DNA of 64,000 bases from Oasisia sp. SBJ-2009. Its lineage: Eukaryota > Annelida > Polychaeta > Sabellida > Siboglinidae. Positions 9,937-21,618 of the stretch are shown in pieces. The translations under genes were made by a program, and so were the position numbers. Each line of letters opens with the position of its first letter. Within the stretch, counting starts at the first letter, position 1. The DNA is taken from positions 33,563,042-33,627,041 of the forward strand of contig OZ024857.1 of NCBI GenBank assembly GCA_964017155.1, read 5' to 3'. The notes under the pieces were generated by a model, which worked only from the letters and a program-made list of their open reading frames with translations, was not told the origin of the DNA and searched no databases.

Positions 9937-12088
9937 GGGGAGGTTGGGTGAAGTGGGGAGGTTGGGTGATGTAGGGAGGTTGGGTGAAGTGGGGAGTTTG
10001 GGTGAAGTGGGGAGGTTGGGTGGAGTGGGGTGGTTGGGTGGAGTGCGTAGGTTGGGTGGAGTGCTGAAGTTGGGTGGTGTTCGGAGGTTGGGTGGAGTGC
10101 GGAGGTTGGGTGCAGCGCGGAAGTTGCGTGGATTACGGAAGTTGGGTGAAGTGGGGAGGTTGGGTGGAGTGGGGAGGTTGGGTGGAGTGCGTATGTTGGG
10201 TGGAGTGCGGAGGTTGGGTGGAGTGCGGAGGTTGGATGGAGTGCGAAGGTTGGGTGAAGTGGGGAGGTTGGGTGGAGTGGGGAGGTTGGGTGGAGTGGGG
10301 AGGTTGGGTGAAGTGGGGAGGTTGGGTGATGTGGGGAGGTTGGGTGAAGTGGGGAGGTTGGGTGAAGTGTGGAGGTTGGGTGGAGTGGGGAAGTTGGGTG
10401 GAGTGCGGACGTTGGCTGGAGTGCGGAAGTTGGGTGGAGTGCGGATGTTGGGTGGAGTGCGGAAGTTGTTTGGAGTGCGGAGGTTGGGTGGAGTGCGGAG
10501 GTTGGATGGAGTGCGAAGGTTGGGTGAAGTGGGGAGGTTGGGTGGAGTGGGGATGTTGTGTGGAGTGGGGTGGTTGGGTGGAGTGCGTAGGTTGGGTGGA
10601 GTGCTGAAGTTGGGTGGTGTTCGGAGGTTGGGTGGAGTGCGGAGGTTGGGTGCAGCGCGGAAGTTGCGTGGATTACGGAAGTTGGGTGAAGTGGGGAGGT
10701 TGGGTGGAGTGGGGAGTTTGGGTGGAGTGCCTATGTTGGGTGGAGTGCGGAGATTGGGTGGAGTGCGGAGGTTGGATGGAGTGCGAAGGTTGGGTGAAGT
10801 GGGGAGGTTGGGTGGAGTGGGGAGGTTGGGTGGAGTGCGGAGGTTGGGTGGAGTGCGGAAGTTGGGTGGAGTGCGGATGTGGGGTGGAATGTGGAGATTG
10901 TTTGGAGTGCCGAGGTTGGGTGGAGTGCGGAGGTTGGATGGAGTGCGAAAGTTGGGTGAAGTTGGGAGGTTGGGTGGAGTGGGGAGATTGGGTGAAGTGG
11001 GGAGGTTGGGTGGAGTGAGGAGGTTGGGTGAAATGGGGAGGTTGGGTGAAGTGGGGAGGTTGGGTGGTGTGGTGAGGTTCGGTGAAGTGGGGAGGTTGGG
11101 TGGAGTGGGGGGGTTGGGTGGAGTGCGGAAGTTGTGTTGAGTGCGGAGGTTGGGTGGAGTGCGGACGTTGGATGAAGTGCGGAAGTTGGGTGGAGTGCGG
11201 AAGTTGGGTGGAGTGCGGAAGTTGGGTGGTGTTCGGAGGTTGGGTGGAGTGCGGAGGTTGGGTGGAGTGCGCAGGTTGCATGGAGTACGGAAGTTCGGTG
11301 GAGTGCGGAAGTTCGGTGGAGTGCGGAGGTTGGGTGAAGTGGGTAGGTTGGGTGGAGTGGGGAGGTTGGGTGGAGTGCGGAAGTTGGGTGGAGTGCGGAG
11401 GTTGGGTGGAGTGCGAAGGTTGGATGGAGTGCGAAGGTTGGGTGAAGTGGGGAGGTTGGGTGGAGTGGGGAGGTTGGGTGAAGTGGGGAGGTTGGGTGAT
11501 GTGGGGAGGTTGGGTGAAGTGGGGAGTTTGGGTGAAGTGGGGAGGTTGGGTGGAGTGGGGTGGTTGGGTGGAGTGCGTAGGTTGGGTGGAGTGCTGAAGT
11601 TGGGTGGTGTTCGGAGGTTGGGTGGAGTGCGGAGGTTGGGTGCAGCGCGGAAGTTGCGTGGATTACGGAAGTTGGGTGAAGTGGGGAGGTTGGGTGGAGT
11701 GGGGAGGTTGGGTGGAGTGCGTATGTTGGGTGGAGTGCGGAGGTTGGGTGGAGTGCGGAGGTTGGATGGAGTGCGAAGGTTGGGTGAAGTGGGGAGGTTG
11801 GGTGGAGTGGGGAGGTTGGGTGGATTGGGAAGGTTGGGTGAAGTGGGGAGGTTGGGTGATGTGGGGAGGTTGGGTGAAGTGGGGAGGTTGGGTGAAGTGT
11901 GGAGGTTGGGTGGAGTGGGGAAGTTGGGTGGAGTGCGGACGATGGCTGGAGTGCGGAAGTTGGGTGGAGTGCGGATGTTGGGTGGAGTGCGGAAGTTGTT
12001 TGGAGTGCGGAGGTTGGGTGGAGTGCGGAGGTTGGATGGAGTGCGAAGGTTGGGTGAAGTGGGGAGGTTGGGTGGAGTGGGGATGTTG
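8669..12088 (+). repeat. 1,530-bp higher-order tandem, 2.2 copies
   Basis: Bases 8669-10558 match 10199-12088 at a constant 1,530-bp (85 x 18) offset. Full copies are 8669-10198 and 10199-11728, with a partial third to 12088. The unit contains the GTGCAGCGCGG, TTGCGTGGATTACGG and TTGCATGGAGTACGG monomers. Private changes include GTGATGTAGGG near 9972, GTGAAATGGGG near 11032, GGATTGGGAAGG near 11824 and GATGGCTGG near 11941. The match breaks where 10559 has GTTGTG and 12089 has GTTGGG. Confidence 0.9.
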
Positions 12089-12554
12089 GGTGAAATGGGG
12101 AGGTTGGGTGGAGTGAGGAGGTTGGGTGAAGTGGGGAGGTTGGGTGAAGTGGGGAGGTTGGGTGAAGTGGGGAGTTTGGGTGAAGTGGGGAGGTTGGGTG
12201 AAGAGGGGAGTTTGGGCGGGGCTGGGGAGTTTGGGTGGAGTGGGGAGGTTGGGTGGAGTGGTGAGGTTGGATGGAGAGGGGAGGTTGGGTGGAGTGGGGA
12301 GGTTCGGTGGAGTGGGGAGGTTGGGTGCTCTGGGGAGGTTGGGTGAAGTGGGGAGGTTGGGTGGAGTGAGGAGGTTGGGTGGAGTGGGGAGGTTGGCTGA
12401 TGTGGGGAGGTTGGGTGAAGTGCGGAGGTTGGGTTGAGTGGGGAGGTTGCATGAAGTGGGGAAGTTGTGTGGAGTGCGGAGGTTGGGTGGAGTGCGGAGG
12501 TTGCATGGAGTGCGGAAGTTGGGTGGAGTGCGGAAGTTCGGTGGAGTGCGGAGT
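12089..12554 (+). repeat. Linker segment with TTGCATGAAG monomer
   Basis: Up to 12422 this continues the match to 2115-2448. From 12423 it carries a GGGTTGAGTGGGGAGG then TTGCATGAAGTGGGG pair. The same pair recurs near 29868, 33378, 40442, 45833, 51718, 57109 and 59531. A GTGAAGAGGGG monomer near 12209 and the GGGCGGGGCTGGGG element just after it link it to the window-start copies. No coding or regulatory feature is apparent beyond the array. Confidence 0.8.
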
Positions 12555-15500
12555 TTGGGTGAAGTGGGGAGGTTGGGTAGAGTGGGGAGGTTGGGTGGAA
12601 GGCGGAGGTTGGGTGGAGTGAGGAGGATGGGTTGAAGTGGGGAGGTTGGGTGAAGTGGGGAGGTTGGGTTGAGTGGGGAGGTTGTATCAAGTGGGGAAGT
12701 CGTGTGGAGTGCGGAGGTTGGGTGGAGTGCGGAGGTTGCATGGAGTGCGGAAGTTGGGTGGAGTGCGGAAGTTGGGTGGAGTGCGGAGGTTGGGTGAAGT
12801 GGGGAGGTTGGGTGGAGTGGGGAAGTTGGGTGGAGTGGGGAGGTTGGGTGGAGTGCGTATATTGGGAGGAGGGGGGAGGTTGGGTGGAGTTGGGAGGTTG
12901 GATGGAGTGGGGAGGTTCGGTGGAGTTGGGAGGTTGGGTGGAGTGCTGAAGTTGGGTGGTGTTAGGAGGTTGAGTGGAGTGCGGAGGTTGGGTGTAGTAC
13001 GGAAGTTGGGTGGTGTGCGGAAGTTGGGTGGAGTGCGGTAGTTGGTTGGAGTGCGGAGTTTGGGTGGAGTGCAGAGGTTGGGTGGAGTGCGGATGTTGGG
13101 TGGAGTGCGGAGGTTGGGTGGAGTGGCGAGGTTGGGTGAAGTGGGGAGGTTGGGTGGAGTGAGGAGGTTGGGTGAAGTGGGGAGCTTGTGTGAACTGCGG
13201 AGGTTGGGTGAAGTGGGGAGGTTGGGTGGAGAGGGGAGTTTGGGCGGGGTGGGGAGGTTGGGTGGAGTGGGGAGGTTGGGTGGAGTGGGGAGGTTGGGTG
13301 AAGTGGGGAGGTTGCGTGGAGTGGGGAGGTTGGGTGCTCTGGGGATGTTGGGTGAAGTGGGGAGGTTGGGTGGAGTGAGGAGGTTGGGTGGAGTGGGGAG
13401 GTTGGATGATGTGGGGAAGTTGGGTGGAGTGGGGAGGTTGGGTGGAGGGCGGAGGTTGGGTGGAGGGCGGAGGTTAGGTGGAGTGGGGAGGTTGCGTGGG
13501 GTGGGGAGGTTGGGTGGAGTTCGGAAGTTGTGTGGAGTGCGGAGTTTGGGTGGAGTGCGGAGGTTGGATGGAGTGCGGAAGTTGGGTGGAGTGCGCAAGT
13601 TGGGAGGAGTGCGGAAGTTGGGTGGAGTGCGGAGGTCGGGTGGAGAGGGGAAGTTGGTTCGAGTGCGGAGGTTGGGTGGCGTGCGGAGGTTGGTTGGAAT
13701 GCGGAGGTTTGGTGAAGTGGGGAGGTTGGGTGGAGTTGGGAGGTTGGGTGAAGGGTGGAGGTTGGGTTGAGTGCGAACTTTGGGTGGAGTGCGGCGTTAG
13801 GGTGGAGTGGGGAGGTTGGGTGAAGTAGGGAGGTTGGGTGAAGTGGGGAGGTTGGGTGGAGTGGGGAGGTTGGGTGGAGTGGGGAGGTTCGGTGGAGTGA
13901 GGAAGTTGGGTGGAGTGCGGAAGTTGGGTGGAGTGCGGAGGTTGGGTGGAGTGCGGAGGTTGGATAGAGTGCGAAGGTTGGGTGAAGTGGGGAGGTTGGG
14001 TGGAGTGGGGAGGTAGGGTAAAATGGGGAGGTTGGGTGATGTGGGGAGGTTGGGTGAAGTGGGGAGGTTGAGTGAAGTGGGGAGGTTGAGTGGAGTGTGA
14101 GGATGGGTTGAAGAGGGGAGGTTGGGTGGAGTGGGGTGGTTGGGTGGAGTGCGTAGGTTGGGAGGAGTGGGGAGGTTGGGTGGAGTTGGGAGGTTGGATG
14201 GAGTGGGGTGGTTGGGTGGAGTGCGGAGGTTGGATGGAGTGCGAAGGTTGGGTGAAGTGGGGAGTTTGGGTGGGGTGGGGAGGTTGGGTGAAGTGGGGAG
14301 AGTGGGGAGGTTGGGTGATGTGGGGAGGTTGGGTGAAGTGGGGAGGTTGGGTGAAGTGGGGAGGTTGGGTTGAGTGGGGAGGTTGTATCAAGTGGGGAAG
14401 TTGTGTGGAGTGCGGAGGTTGGGTGGAGTGCGGAGGTTGCATGGAGTGCGGAAGTTGGGTGGAGTGCGGAAGTTGGGTGGAGTGCGGAGGTTGGGTGAAG
14501 TGGGGAGGTCGGGTGGAGTGGGGAAGTTGGGTGGAGTGGGGAGTTTGGGTGGAGTGCGTAGATTGGGAGGAGGGGGGAGGTTGGGTGGAGTTGGGAGGTT
14601 GGATGGAGTGGGGAGGTTCGGTGGAGTGGGGAGGTTGGGTGGAGTGCTGAAGTTGGGTGGTGTTAGGAGGTTGAGTGGAGTGCGGAGGTTGGGTGTAGTA
14701 CGGAAGTTGGGTGGTGTGCGGAAGTTGGGTGGAGTGCGGTAGTTGGTTGGAATGCGGAGTTTGGGTGGAGTGCAGAGGTTGGGTGGAGTGCGGAAGTTGG
14801 GTGGAGTGCGTAATTTGGGTGGAGTGCGGATGTTGGGTGGAGTGCGGAGGTTGGGTGGAGTGGCGAGGTTGGGTGAAGTGGGGAGGTTGGGTGGAGTGAG
14901 GAGGTTGGGTGAAGTGGGGAGCTTGTGTGAACTGCGGAGGTTGGGTGAAGTGGGGAGGTTGGGTGGAGAGGGGAGTTTGGGCGGGGTGGGGAGGTTGGGT
15001 GGAGTGGGGAGGTTGGGTGGAGTGGGGAGGTTGGGTGAAGTGGGGAGGTTGCGTGGAGTGGGGAGGTTGGGTGCTCTGGGGATATTGGGTGAAGTGGGGA
15101 GGTTGGGTGGAGTGAGGAGGTTGGGTGGAGTGGGGAGGTTGGGTGATGTGGGGAAGTTGGGTGGAGTGGGGAGGTTGGGTGGAGGGCGGAGGTTGGGTGG
15201 AGGGCGGAAGTTAGGTGGAGTGGGGAGGTTGCGTGGGGTGGGGAGGTTGGGTGGAGTTCGGAAGTTGTGTGGAGTGCGGAGTTTGGGTGGAGTGCGGAGG
15301 TTGGATGGAGTGCGGAAGTTGGGTGGAGTGCGCAAGTTGGGAGGAGTGCGGAAGTTGGGTGGAGTGCGGAGGTCTGGTGGAGTGGGGAAGTTGGTTCGAG
15401 TGCGGAGGTTGGGTGGCGTGCGGAGGTTGGTTGGAATGCGGAGGTTTGGTGAAGTGGGGAGGTTGGGTGGAGTTGGGAGGTTGGGTGAAGTGTGGAGGTT

Positions 15501-15634
15501 GGGTTGAGTGCGAACTTTGGGTGGAGTGCGGAGTTAGGGTGGAGTGGGGAGGTTGGGTGAAGGAGGGAGGTTGGGTGAAGTGGGGAGGTTGGGTGGAGTG
15601 GGGAGGTTGGGTGGAGTGGGGAGGTTCGGTGGAG
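12555..15634 (+). repeat. Block A, copy 2
   Basis: This matches 2437-5516 at a 10,118-bp offset and about 17060-20139 at 4,505 bp. TTGTATCAAG lies at 12682 and 14383; GGGCGGGGTGGGG at 13242 and 14979. Private changes include TTGGATGATGTGG near 13404 (others TTGGGTGATGTGG), AGGTAGGGTAAAATGG near 14011 and GGGATATTGGG near 15081. The AGGTAGGG and GATATTGGG changes recur at 22157 and 23226, showing that 21619-23456 descends from this copy rather than from copy 1 or 3. Confidence 0.88.
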
Positions 15635-17041
15635 TGAGGAAGTTGGGTGGAGTGCGGAAGTTGGGTGGAGTGCGGAGGTTGGGTGGAGTGGGGAGGTTGG
15701 GTGGAGTGCTGAAGTTGGGTGGTGTTCGGAGGTTGGGTGGAGTGCGGATGTTGGGTGGAGTACGGAAGTTGGGTGGAGTGCGGATGTTGGGTGGAGTGCG
15801 GAGATTGTTTGGAGTGCGGAGGTTGGGTGGAGTGCGGAGGTTGGATGGAGTGCGAAGGTTGGGTGAAGTAGCGAGGTTGGGTGGAGAGGTTGGGTGAAGT
15901 GGGGAGGTTGGGTGGAGTGAGGAGGTTGGGTGAAGTGGGGAGGTTGGGTGAAGTGGGGAGGTTGGGTTGTGTGGTGAGGTTCGGTGAAGTGGGGAGGTTG
16001 GGTGGAGTGGGGAGGTTGGGTGGAGTGCGGAAGTTGTGTGGAGTGCGGAGGTTGGGTGGAGTGCGGAGGTTGGATGGAGTGCGGAAGTTGGGTGGAGTGC
16101 GGAAGTTGGGTGGAGTGCGGAAGTTGGGTGGAGTGCGGAGGTCGGGTGGAGTGCGGAAGTTGGCTCGAGTGCGGAGGTTGGGTGGCGTGCGGAGGTTGGT
16201 TGGAATGCGGAGGTTTGGTGAAGTATGGAGGTTGGGTGGAGTTGGGAGGTTGGGTGAAGTGTGGAGGTTGGGTTGAGTGCGAACTTTGGGTGGAGTGCGG
16301 AGGTAGGGTGGAGTGGGGAGGTTGGGTGAAGTAGGGAGGTTGGGTGAAGTGGGGAGGTTGGGTGGAGTGGGGAGGTTGGGTGGAGTGGGGAGGTTCGGTG
16401 GAGTGGGGAGGTTGGGTGCTCTGGGGAGGTTGGGTGAAGTGGGGAGGTTGGGTGGAGTGAGGAGGTTGGGTGGAGTGGGGAATTTGAGTGGAGTGGGGAG
16501 GTTGGGTGATTTGGGGAGGTTGGGTGGAGTGGGGAGGTTGGGTGATGTGGGGAGGTTGGGTGAAGTGGGGAGGTTGGGTGGAGTTGGGAGGTTGGATGGA
16601 GTGGGGAGATTCGGTGCAGTGGGCAGGTTGGGTGGAGTGCTGAAGTTGGGTGGGGTTCGGAGGTTGGGTGGAGTGCGGAGGTTGGGTGGAGTGCGGAGGT
16701 TGCATGGAGTACGGAAGTTCGGTGGAGTGCGGAAGTTCGGTGGAGTGCGGAGGTTGGGTGAAGTGGGGAGGTTGGGTGGAGTGAGGAGGTTGGGTGAAGT
16801 GGGGAGCTTGTGTGAACTGCGGAGGTTGGGTGAAGTGGGGAGGTTGGGTGGAGAGGGGAGTTTGGGCGGGGTGGGGAGGTTGGGTGGAGTGGGGAGGTTG
16901 GGTGGAGTGGGGAGGTTGGGTGAAGTGGGGAGGTTGCGTGGAGTGGGGAGGTTGGGTGCTCTGGGGATGTTGGGTGAAGTGGGGAGGTTGGGTGGAGTGA
17001 GGAGGTTGGGTGGAGTGGGGAGGTTGGGTGATGTGGGGAAG
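15635..17041 (+). repeat. Block B, copy 1
   Basis: This runs from the end of block A to the next A copy. It contains a 13-bp monomer at 15875-15887, a run of identical C-type monomers around 16020-16200, a long G-type run from about 16310 to 16600, and a GGGCGGGGTGGGG element at 16864. It recurs at 20140-21618 (offset 4,505, then 4,577), at 26580-28020, and inside both 11,276-bp copies (about 37137-38540 and 48413-49820). Confidence 0.85.
15875..15887 (+). repeat. 13-bp monomer (-5)
   Basis: GGTTGGGTGGAGA is followed directly by the next GGTTGGG, so five bases of the unit are missing. It marks block B and recurs near 20380, 26820, 28655, 37377, 39225, 48653 and 50501. Because 5 is not a multiple of 3, it shifts every reading frame through the array. 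Confidence 0.85.
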
Positions 17042-20000
17042 TTCGGTGTAGTGCGGAGTTTGGGTGAAGTGGGGAGGTTGGGTAGAGTGGGGAGGTTGGG
17101 TGGAAGGCGGAGGTTGGGTGGAGTGAGGAGGATGGGTTGAAGTGGGGAGGTTGGGTGAAGTGGGGAGGTTGGGTTGAGTGGGGAGGTTGTATCAAGTGGG
17201 GAAGTCGTGTGGAGTGCGGAGGTTGGGTGGAGTGCGGAGGTTGCATGGAGTGCGGAAGTTGGGTGGAGTGCGGAAGTTGGGTGGAGTGCGGAGGTTGGGT
17301 GAAGTGGGGAGGTTGGGTGGAGTGGGGAAGTTGGGTGGAGTGGGGAGGTTGGGTGGAGTGCGTATATTGGGAGGAGGGGGGAGGTTGGGTGGAGTTGGGA
17401 GGTTGGATGGAGTGGGGAGGTTCGGTGGAGTTGGGAGGTTGGGTGGAGTGCTGAAGTTGGGTGGTGTTAGGAGGTTGAGTGGAGTGCGGAGGTTGGGTGT
17501 AGTACGGAAGTTGGGTGGTGTGCGGAAGTTGGGTGGAGTGCGGTAGTTGGTTGGAGTGCGGAGTTTGGGTGGAGTGCAGAGGTTGGGTGGAGTGCGGATG
17601 TTGGGTGGAGTGCGGAGGTTGGGTGGAGTGGCGAGGTTGGGTGAAGTGGGGAGGTTGGGTGGAGTGAGGAGGTTGGGTGAAGTGGGGAGCTTGTGTGAAC
17701 TGCGGAGGTTGGGTGAAGTGGGGAGGTTGGGTGGAGAGGGGAGTTTGGGCGGGGTGGGGAGGTTGGGTGGAGTGGGGAGGTTGGGTGGAGTGGGGAGGTT
17801 GGGTGAAGTGGGGAGGTTGCGTGGAGTGGGGAGGTTGGGTGCTCTGGGGATGTTGGGTGAAGTGGGGAGGTTGGGTGGAGTGAGGAGGTTGGGTGGAGTG
17901 GGGAGGTTGGGTGATGTGGGGAAGTTGGGTGGAGTGGGGAGGTTGGGTGGAGGGCGGAGGTTGGGTGGAGGGCGGAGGTTAGGTGGAGTGGGGAGGTTGC
18001 GTGGGGTGGGGAGGTTGGGTGGAGTTCGGAAGTTGTGTGGAGTGCGGAGTTTGGGTGGAGTGCGGAGGTTGGATGGAGTGCGGAAGTTGGGTGGAGTGCG
18101 CAAGTTGGGAGGAGTGCGGAAGTTGGGTGGAGTGCGGAGGTCGGGTGGAGAGGGGAAGTTGGTTCGAGTGCGGAGGTTGGGTGGCGTGCGGAGGTTGGTT
18201 GGAATGCGGAGGTTTGGTGAAGTGGGGAGGTTGGGTGGAGTTGGGAGGTTGGGTGAAGTGTGGAGGTTGGGTTGAGTGCGAACTTTGGGTGGAGTGCGGA
18301 GTTAGGGTGGAGTGGGGAGGTTGGGTGAAGTAGGGAGGTTGGGTGAAGTGGGGAGGTTGGGTGGAGTGGGGAGGTTGGGTGGAGTGGGGAGGTTCGGTGG
18401 AGTGAGGAAGTTGGGTGGAGTGCGGAAGTTGGGTGGAGTGCGGAGGTTGGGTGGAGTGCGGAGGTTGGATAGAGTGCGAAGGTTGGGTGAAGTGGGGAGG
18501 TTGGGTGGAGTGGGGAGGTTGGGTAAAATGGGGAGGTTGGGTGATGTGGGGAGGTTGGGTGAAGTGGGGAGGTTGAGTGAAGTGGGGAGGTTGAGTGGAG
18601 TGTGAGGATGGGTTGAAGAGGGGAGGTTGGGTGGAGTGGGGTGGTTGGGTGGAGTGCGTAGGTTGGGAGGAGTGGGGAGGTTGGGTGGAGTTGGGAGGTT
18701 GGATGGAGTGGGGTGGTTGGGTGGAGTGCGGAGGTTGGATGGAGTGCGAAGGTTGGGTGAAGTGGGGAGTTTGGGTGGGGTGGGGAGGTTGGGTGAAGTG
18801 GGGAGAGTGGGGAGGTTGGGTGATGTGGGGAGGTTGGGTGAAGTGGGGAGGTTGGGTGAAGTGGGGAGGTTGGGTTGAGTGGGGAGGTTGTATCAAGTGG
18901 GGAAGTTGTGTGGAGTGCGGAGGTTGGGTGGAGTGCGGAGGTTGCATGGAGTGCGGAAGTTGGGTGGAGTGCGGAAGTTGGGTGGAGTGCGGAGGTTGGG
19001 TGAAGTGGGGAGGTCGGGTGGAGTGGGGAAGTTGGGTGGAGTGGGGAGTTTGGGTGGAGTGCGTAGATTGGGAGGAGGGGGGAGGTTGGGTGGAGTTGGG
19101 AGGTTGGATGGAGTGGGGAGGTTCGGTGGAGTGGGGAGGTTGGGTGGAGTGCTGAAGTTGGGTGGTGTTAGGAGGTTGAGTGGAGTGCGGAGGTTGGGTG
19201 TAGTACGGAAGTTGGGTGGTGTGCGGAAGTTGGGTGGAGTGCGGTAGTTGGTTGGAGTGCGGAGTTTGGGTGGAGTGCAGAGGTTGGGTGGAGTGCGGAA
19301 GTTGGGTGGAGTGCGTAATTTGGGTGGAGTGCGGATGTTGGGTGGAGTGCGGAGGTTGGGTGGAGTGGCGAGGTTGGGTGAAGTGGGGAGGTTGGGTGGA
19401 GTGAGGAGGTTGAGTGAAGTGGGGAGCTTGTGTGAACTGCGGAGGTTGGGTGAAGTGGGGAGGTTGGGTGGAGAGGGGAGTTTGGGCGGGGTGGGGAGGT
19501 TGGGTGGAGTGGGGAGGTTGGGTGGAGTGGGGAGGTTGGGTGAAGTGGGGAGGTTGCGTGGAGTGGGGAGGTTGGGTGCTCTGGGGATGTTGGGTGAAGT
19601 GGGGAGGTTGGGTGGAGTGAGGAGGTTGGGTGGAGTGGGGAGGTTGGGTGATGTGGGGAAGTTGGGTGGAGTGGGGAGGTTGGGTGGAGGGCGGAGGTTG
19701 GGTGGAGGGCGGAAGTTAGGTGGAGTGGGGAGGTTGCGTGGGGTGGGGAGGTTGGGTGGAGTTCGGAAGTTGTGTGGAGTGCGGAGTTTGGGTGGAGTGC
19801 GGAGGTTGGATGGAGTGCGGAAGTTGGGTGGAGTGCGCAAGTTGGGAGGAGTGCGGAAGTTGGGTGGAGTGCGGAGGTCGGGTGGAGTGGGGAAGTTGGT
19901 TCGAGTGCGGAGGTTGGGTGGCGTGCGGAGGTTGGTTGGAATGCGGAGGTTTGGTGAAGTGGGGAGGTTGGGTGGAGTTGGGAGGTTGGGTGAAGTGTGG

Positions 20001-20139
20001 AGGTTGGGTTGAGTGCGAACTTTGGGTGGAGTGCGGAGTTAGGGTGGAGTGGGGAGGTTGGGTGAAGTAGGGAGGTTGGGTGAAGTGGGGAGGTTGGGTG
20101 GAGTGGGGAGGTTGGGTGGAGTGGGGAGGTTCGGTGGAG
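17042..20139 (+). repeat. Block A, copy 3
   Basis: This matches 12555-15634 at 4,505 bp and 23500-26579 at 6,440 bp. TTGTATCAAG lies at 17187 and 18888; GGGCGGGGTGGGG at 17747 and 19484. The left edge has the monomers TTCGGTGTAGTGCGG then AGTTTGGGTGAAG, which also mark the block A start near 23480. A private change is GGTTGAGTGAAGTGG near 19411, where the other copies have GGTTGGGTGAAGTGG. Confidence 0.87.
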
Positions 20140-21618
20140 TGAGGAAGTTGGGTGGAGTGCGGAAGTTGGGTGGAGTGCGGAGGTTGGGTGGAGTGGGGAG
20201 GTTGGGTGGAGTGCTGAAGTTGGGTGGTGTTCGGAGGTTGGGTGGAGTGCGGATGTTGGGTGGAGTACGGAAGTTGGGTGGAGTGCGGATGTTGGGTGGA
20301 GTGCGGAGATTGTTTGGAGTGCGGAGGTTGGGTGGCGTGCGGAGGTTGGATGGAGTGCGAAGGTTGGGTGAAGTAGCGAGGTTGGGTGGAGAGGTTGGGT
20401 GAAGTGGGGAGGTTGGGTGGAGTGAGGAGGTTGGGTGAAGTGGGGAGGTTGGGTGAAGTGGGGAGGTTGGGTTGTGTGGTGAGGTTCGGTGAAGTGGGGA
20501 GGTTGGGTGGAGTGGGGAGGTTGGGTGGAGTGCGGAAGTTGTGTGGAGTGCGGAGGTTGGGTGGAGTGCGGAGGTTGGATGGAGTGCAGAAGTTGGGTGG
20601 AGTGCGGAAGTTGGGTGGAGTGCGGAAGTTGGGTGGAGTGCGGAGGTCGGGTGGAGTGCGGAAGTTGGTTCGAGTGCGGAGGTTGGGTGGCGTGCGGAGG
20701 TTGGTTGGAATGCGGAGGTTTGGTGAAGTATGGAGGTTGGGTGGAGTTGGGAGGTTGGGTGAAGTAGGGAGGTTGGGTGAAGTGGGGAGGTTGGGTGGAG
20801 TGGGGAGGTTGGGTGGAGTGGGGAGGTTCGGTGGAGTGGGGAGGTTGGGTTGAGTGCGAACTTTGGGTGGAGTGCGGAGGTAGGGTGGAGTGGGGAGGTT
20901 GGGTGAAGTAGGGAGGTTGGGTGAAGTGGGGAGGTTGGGTGGAGTGGGGAGGTTGGGTGGAGTGGGGAGGTTCGGTGGAGTGGGGAGGTTGGGTGCTCTG
21001 GGGAGGTTGGGTGAAGTGGGGAGGTTGGGTGGAGTGAGGAGGTTGGGTGGAGTGGGGAATTTGAGTGGAGTGGGGAGGTTGGGTGATTTGGGGAGGTTGG
21101 GTGGAGTGGGGAGGTTGGGTGATGTGGGGAGGTTGGGTGAAGTGGGGAGGTTGGGTGGAGTTGGGAGGTTGGATGGAGTGGGGAGGTTCGGTGCAGTGGG
21201 CAGGTTGGGTGGAGTGCTGAAGTTGGGTGGGGTTCGGAGGTTGGGTGGAGTGCGGAGGTTGGGTGGAGTGCGGAGGTTGCATGGAGTACGGAAGTTCGGT
21301 GGAGTGCGGAAGTTCGGTGGAGTGCGGAGGTTGGGTGAAGTGGGGAGGTTGGGTGGAGTGAGGAGGTTGGGTGAAGTGGGGACCTTGTGTGAACTGCGGA
21401 GGTTGGGTGAAGTGGGGAGGTTGGGTGGAGAGGGGAGTTTGGGCGGGGTGGGGAGGTTGGGTGGAGTGGGGAGGTTGGGTGGAGTGGGGAGGTTGGGTGA
21501 AGTGGGGAGGTTGCGTGGAGTGGGGAGGTTGGGTGCTCTGGGGATGTTGGGTGAAGTGGGGAGGTTGGGTGGAGTGAGGAGGTTGGGTGGAGTGGGGAGG
21601 TTGGGTGATGTGGGGAAG
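20140..21618 (+). repeat. Block B, copy 2 with a 72-bp expansion
   Basis: The offset to copy 1 changes from 4,505 to 4,577 bp near 20765-20860. This is a gain of four monomers that repeats the local order GTGAAGTAGGG, GTGAAGTGGGG, two GTGGAGTGGGG and TTCGGTGGAGTGGGG. It also has a CpG-to-CpA difference at 20587-20588 relative to 16082-16083. The 13-bp monomer lies at about 20380-20392. The match to copy 1 ends at 21618/17041. Confidence 0.85.

Noticed and set aside
8575..12741. 1,388-codon open frame on the - strand, proline/threonine/histidine/asparagine-rich
   Set aside because: It arises from the stop-free 18-bp repeat. The peptide unit switches among three frames at off-length monomers, similar frames exist in other phases, and there is no start context or domain.
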